A stretch of 64,000 nucleotides of DNA from Emcibacter nanhaiensis. GTDB taxonomy: Bacteria > Pseudomonadota > Alphaproteobacteria > Sphingomonadales > Emcibacteraceae. Each line of letters opens with the position of its first letter. Positions within the stretch are counted from its first letter, which is position 1. The translations under genes were made by a program, and so were the position numbers. Location of the stretch: contig NZ_VFIY01000004.1 in NCBI RefSeq assembly GCF_006385175.1, positions 62,001-126,000 of the forward strand, given 5' to 3'. Under the pieces are notes generated by a model. It worked only from the letters and a program-made list of their open reading frames with translations. It searched no databases and was not told the DNA's origin. Of the stretch, positions 62,930-64,000 are shown in pieces.

Positions 62930-62967
62930 GCTGTCGACGGGCCGATATTCCCCGCCGACGGCTTTTT
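62930..62967 (+). terminator. Rho-independent terminator of tolC
   Basis: GCTGTCG-a-CGGG pairs with CCCG-CCGACGGC (one G-U pair) and T6 follows. Confidence 0.8.
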
Positions 62968-63105
62968 TGTATAAAGAGGGGTGAAAAAACCTTGATAATC
63001 GGCCATAATTCAATAAAGGTGTACTGTTAAAAGGAAAACTGACACCCTAGAGCGGGCAAATGGGGAGCACCGGACGGCTCCAGAATCTAGTGAGACGATA
63101 AAAAA

Positions 63106-63687
63106 ATGAGCGAAACGGACGGCCAAGAAGAACCAAGTATGGAGGAAATCCTTGCTTCGATTCGCCGAATTATTTCGGAGGACGAGGAAGAGGAAAAACC
63201 GGCGGAAGAGGCTGCTGCCGAACCGGAACCTGAGCCGGAACCTGAACCTGAGCCGGAGCCGGAACCGGAACCCGAAGAAGAGGTCCTGGAACTTACCGAG
63301 CTTGTGGAAGAGGAGCCCGAGGATATCGAACTGGAAATCGATGACGAGTTCGAGGCCGAATTCGAACCCGAGCCCGAGCCTGAACCCGAGCCTGAACCCG
63401 AGCCTGAACCGGTTGCTGCCGCTATGGATATTGATGACGTTGACCCGGCAGCGGGAGGCGACGTCCTTATGTCCGAAGAGCCGTCGCTCGAGGCCATGGA
63501 ACAGTTCAGCCAGCTGTCCGCCCTTCTGACCACTGGATATGAAGGTTCCGGGAACACCCTGGAAGACTTGGTGCGCGAGCTGTTGAAGCCGATGTTGAGG
63601 GTCTGGCTGGACGACAATCTGCCGCCCATTGTTGAACGGATGGTGGCCAAGGAAATCGCGCGGCTGGCCCGGACCAAGAAACCCTGA
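63106..63687 (+). CDS. popZ: PopZ-like polar organizing protein (DUF2497)
   Basis: A 193-residue protein with the three-part layout of PopZ: an N-terminal helix ([20 protein letters not shown]) that binds client proteins, a long acidic Pro-rich linker made mainly of Glu-Pro repeats (about residues 38-110), and a C-terminal oligomerisation region ([35 protein letters not shown]). In Caulobacter PopZ forms polar condensates that tether the chromosome. The position just before valS is the conserved one in this class. Confidence 0.92.
   Translation: MSETDGQEEPSMEEILASIRRIISEDEEEEKPAEEAAAEPEPEPEPEPEPEPEPEPEEEVLELTELVEEEPEDIELEIDDEFEAEFEPEPEPEPEPEPEPEPVAAAMDIDDVDPAAGGDVLMSEEPSLEAMEQFSQLSALLTTGYEGSGNTLEDLVRELLKPMLRVWLDDNLPPIVERMVAKEIARLARTKKP
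63217..63412 (+). repeat. Glu-Pro codon repeats in popZ
   Basis: Two arrays of GAACCT/GAGCCG-type hexanucleotides (about 63217-63275 and 63364-63412) encode (EP)n and are separated by an acidic stretch. Such arrays change length easily by slippage. Confidence 0.8.
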
Positions 63688-63755
63688 ACAAAAGCACCAT
63701 GATAGGGGTGGATTTTTAGAGTAAGGCCGACTATTTTAGCCGCGGTCAGAAAGGC

Positions 63756-63787
63756 AGAAGGGCCCATGAGGCTCTTCTCTTTTTTTT
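63756..63787 (+). terminator. Rho-independent terminator after popZ
   Basis: AGAAGGGCC and GGCTCTTCT (one G-U pair) around CATGA, followed after C by T8. valS starts 46 bp later. Confidence 0.75.
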
Positions 63788-63832
63788 CGCCGCCCATTGA
63801 TAAAAGACAAAAGACGATACGGAAGACCCGAT

Positions 63833-64000
63833 ATGCTGGAAAAAACCTTCGATTTTTCAACAGCGGAAAAAAGAATTTATGACGCCTGGGAAGACAGCGG
63901 CGCCTTTCAGGGCGGCCGCCCGGAGCGCGCGGATGCAGAACCCTATACCATTGTGTTGCCGCCGCCGAACGTGACCGGCAGCCTGCATATCGGCCATGCC
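63833..64000 (+). CDS. valS: Valyl-tRNA synthetase (3' truncated by the window)
   Basis: Only the first 56 codons are inside the window. The protein opens [20 protein letters not shown] and reaches the class I signature [14 protein letters not shown], containing the HIGH motif, at the right edge. ValRS charges tRNA-Val. Position after popZ matches other alphaproteobacteria. Confidence 0.95.
   Translation, partial: MLEKTFDFSTAEKRIYDAWEDSGAFQGGRPERADAEPYTIVLPPPNVTGSLHIGHA

Overview
The window is a gene-dense chromosomal segment of an alphaproteobacterium. The order pcm, tolC, DUF2497/popZ, valS at the right end, an NDUFS4-type complex I subunit, DUF4169 and DUF2889 genes, and Zur- and Pho-type operators all fit that class. 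A marine, Kordiimonadales/Emcibacter-like lineage is a guess only. I found no insertion sequence, prophage, CRISPR array or origin; both ends cut through genes (an Lrp-family regulator on the left, valS on the right).

Layout. 0-7.6 kb: gatCAB (amidation of Glu-/Asp-tRNA), a small Ala-rich lipoprotein, a Sel1-repeat protein, tRNA-Ser, a DUF547 protein and, reversed, a transglutaminase-like/TPR lipoprotein. 7.6-25.4 kb: a complete type II secretion (T2SS) island: prepilin peptidase, a 927-residue duplicated exported protein, a TonB-dependent receptor (TBDR), gspC-gspN and a terminal lipoprotein. Three intergenic regions of this island carry 7-bp repeats spaced at 11 bp, the architecture of PhoB boxes; two of the three are very regular. 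I read this as a phosphate-starvation-controlled T2SS dedicated to, or working with, the protein/receptor pair. 25.4-28 kb: a penicillin-acylase-family hydrolase behind a perfect 19-bp inverted repeat. 28-35 kb (reverse strand): an RND pump, its periplasmic adaptor and a LytS/LytTR two-component pair, with a leader hairpin that covers the ribosome binding site of the pump gene; then an MscS channel.

35.6-41.1 kb holds two consecutive bufferin-type RiPP cassettes (DUF2282 precursor, DUF692/MNIO enzyme, DUF2063 partner), followed by a DoxX protein. The first cassette has a terminator-like hairpin between precursor and enzyme. 41-50 kb: SufU-like scaffold, NhaB, double cold-shock-domain protein, DUF192 protein, tRNA-Pro, NDUFS4, tRNA-Arg, an MFS transporter, an IorAB-type molybdenum hydroxylase and hisI. 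50-52.4 kb: zur-znuC-znuB under a perfect Zur palindrome, without znuA. 52.4-55.8 kb (reverse): a sulfur amino-acid operon (ACT protein, cysK, sseA, metC) with a structured leader. 56-58.4 kb: queF, marR, queE and queC for 7-deazaguanine synthesis. 58.5-64 kb: DUF2889, DUF4169, tRNA-Asn, an unrecognised 137-residue protein, tRNA-Cys, pcm, tolC, popZ and the start of valS.

All calls come from reading translations and motifs by eye; no database search was run.
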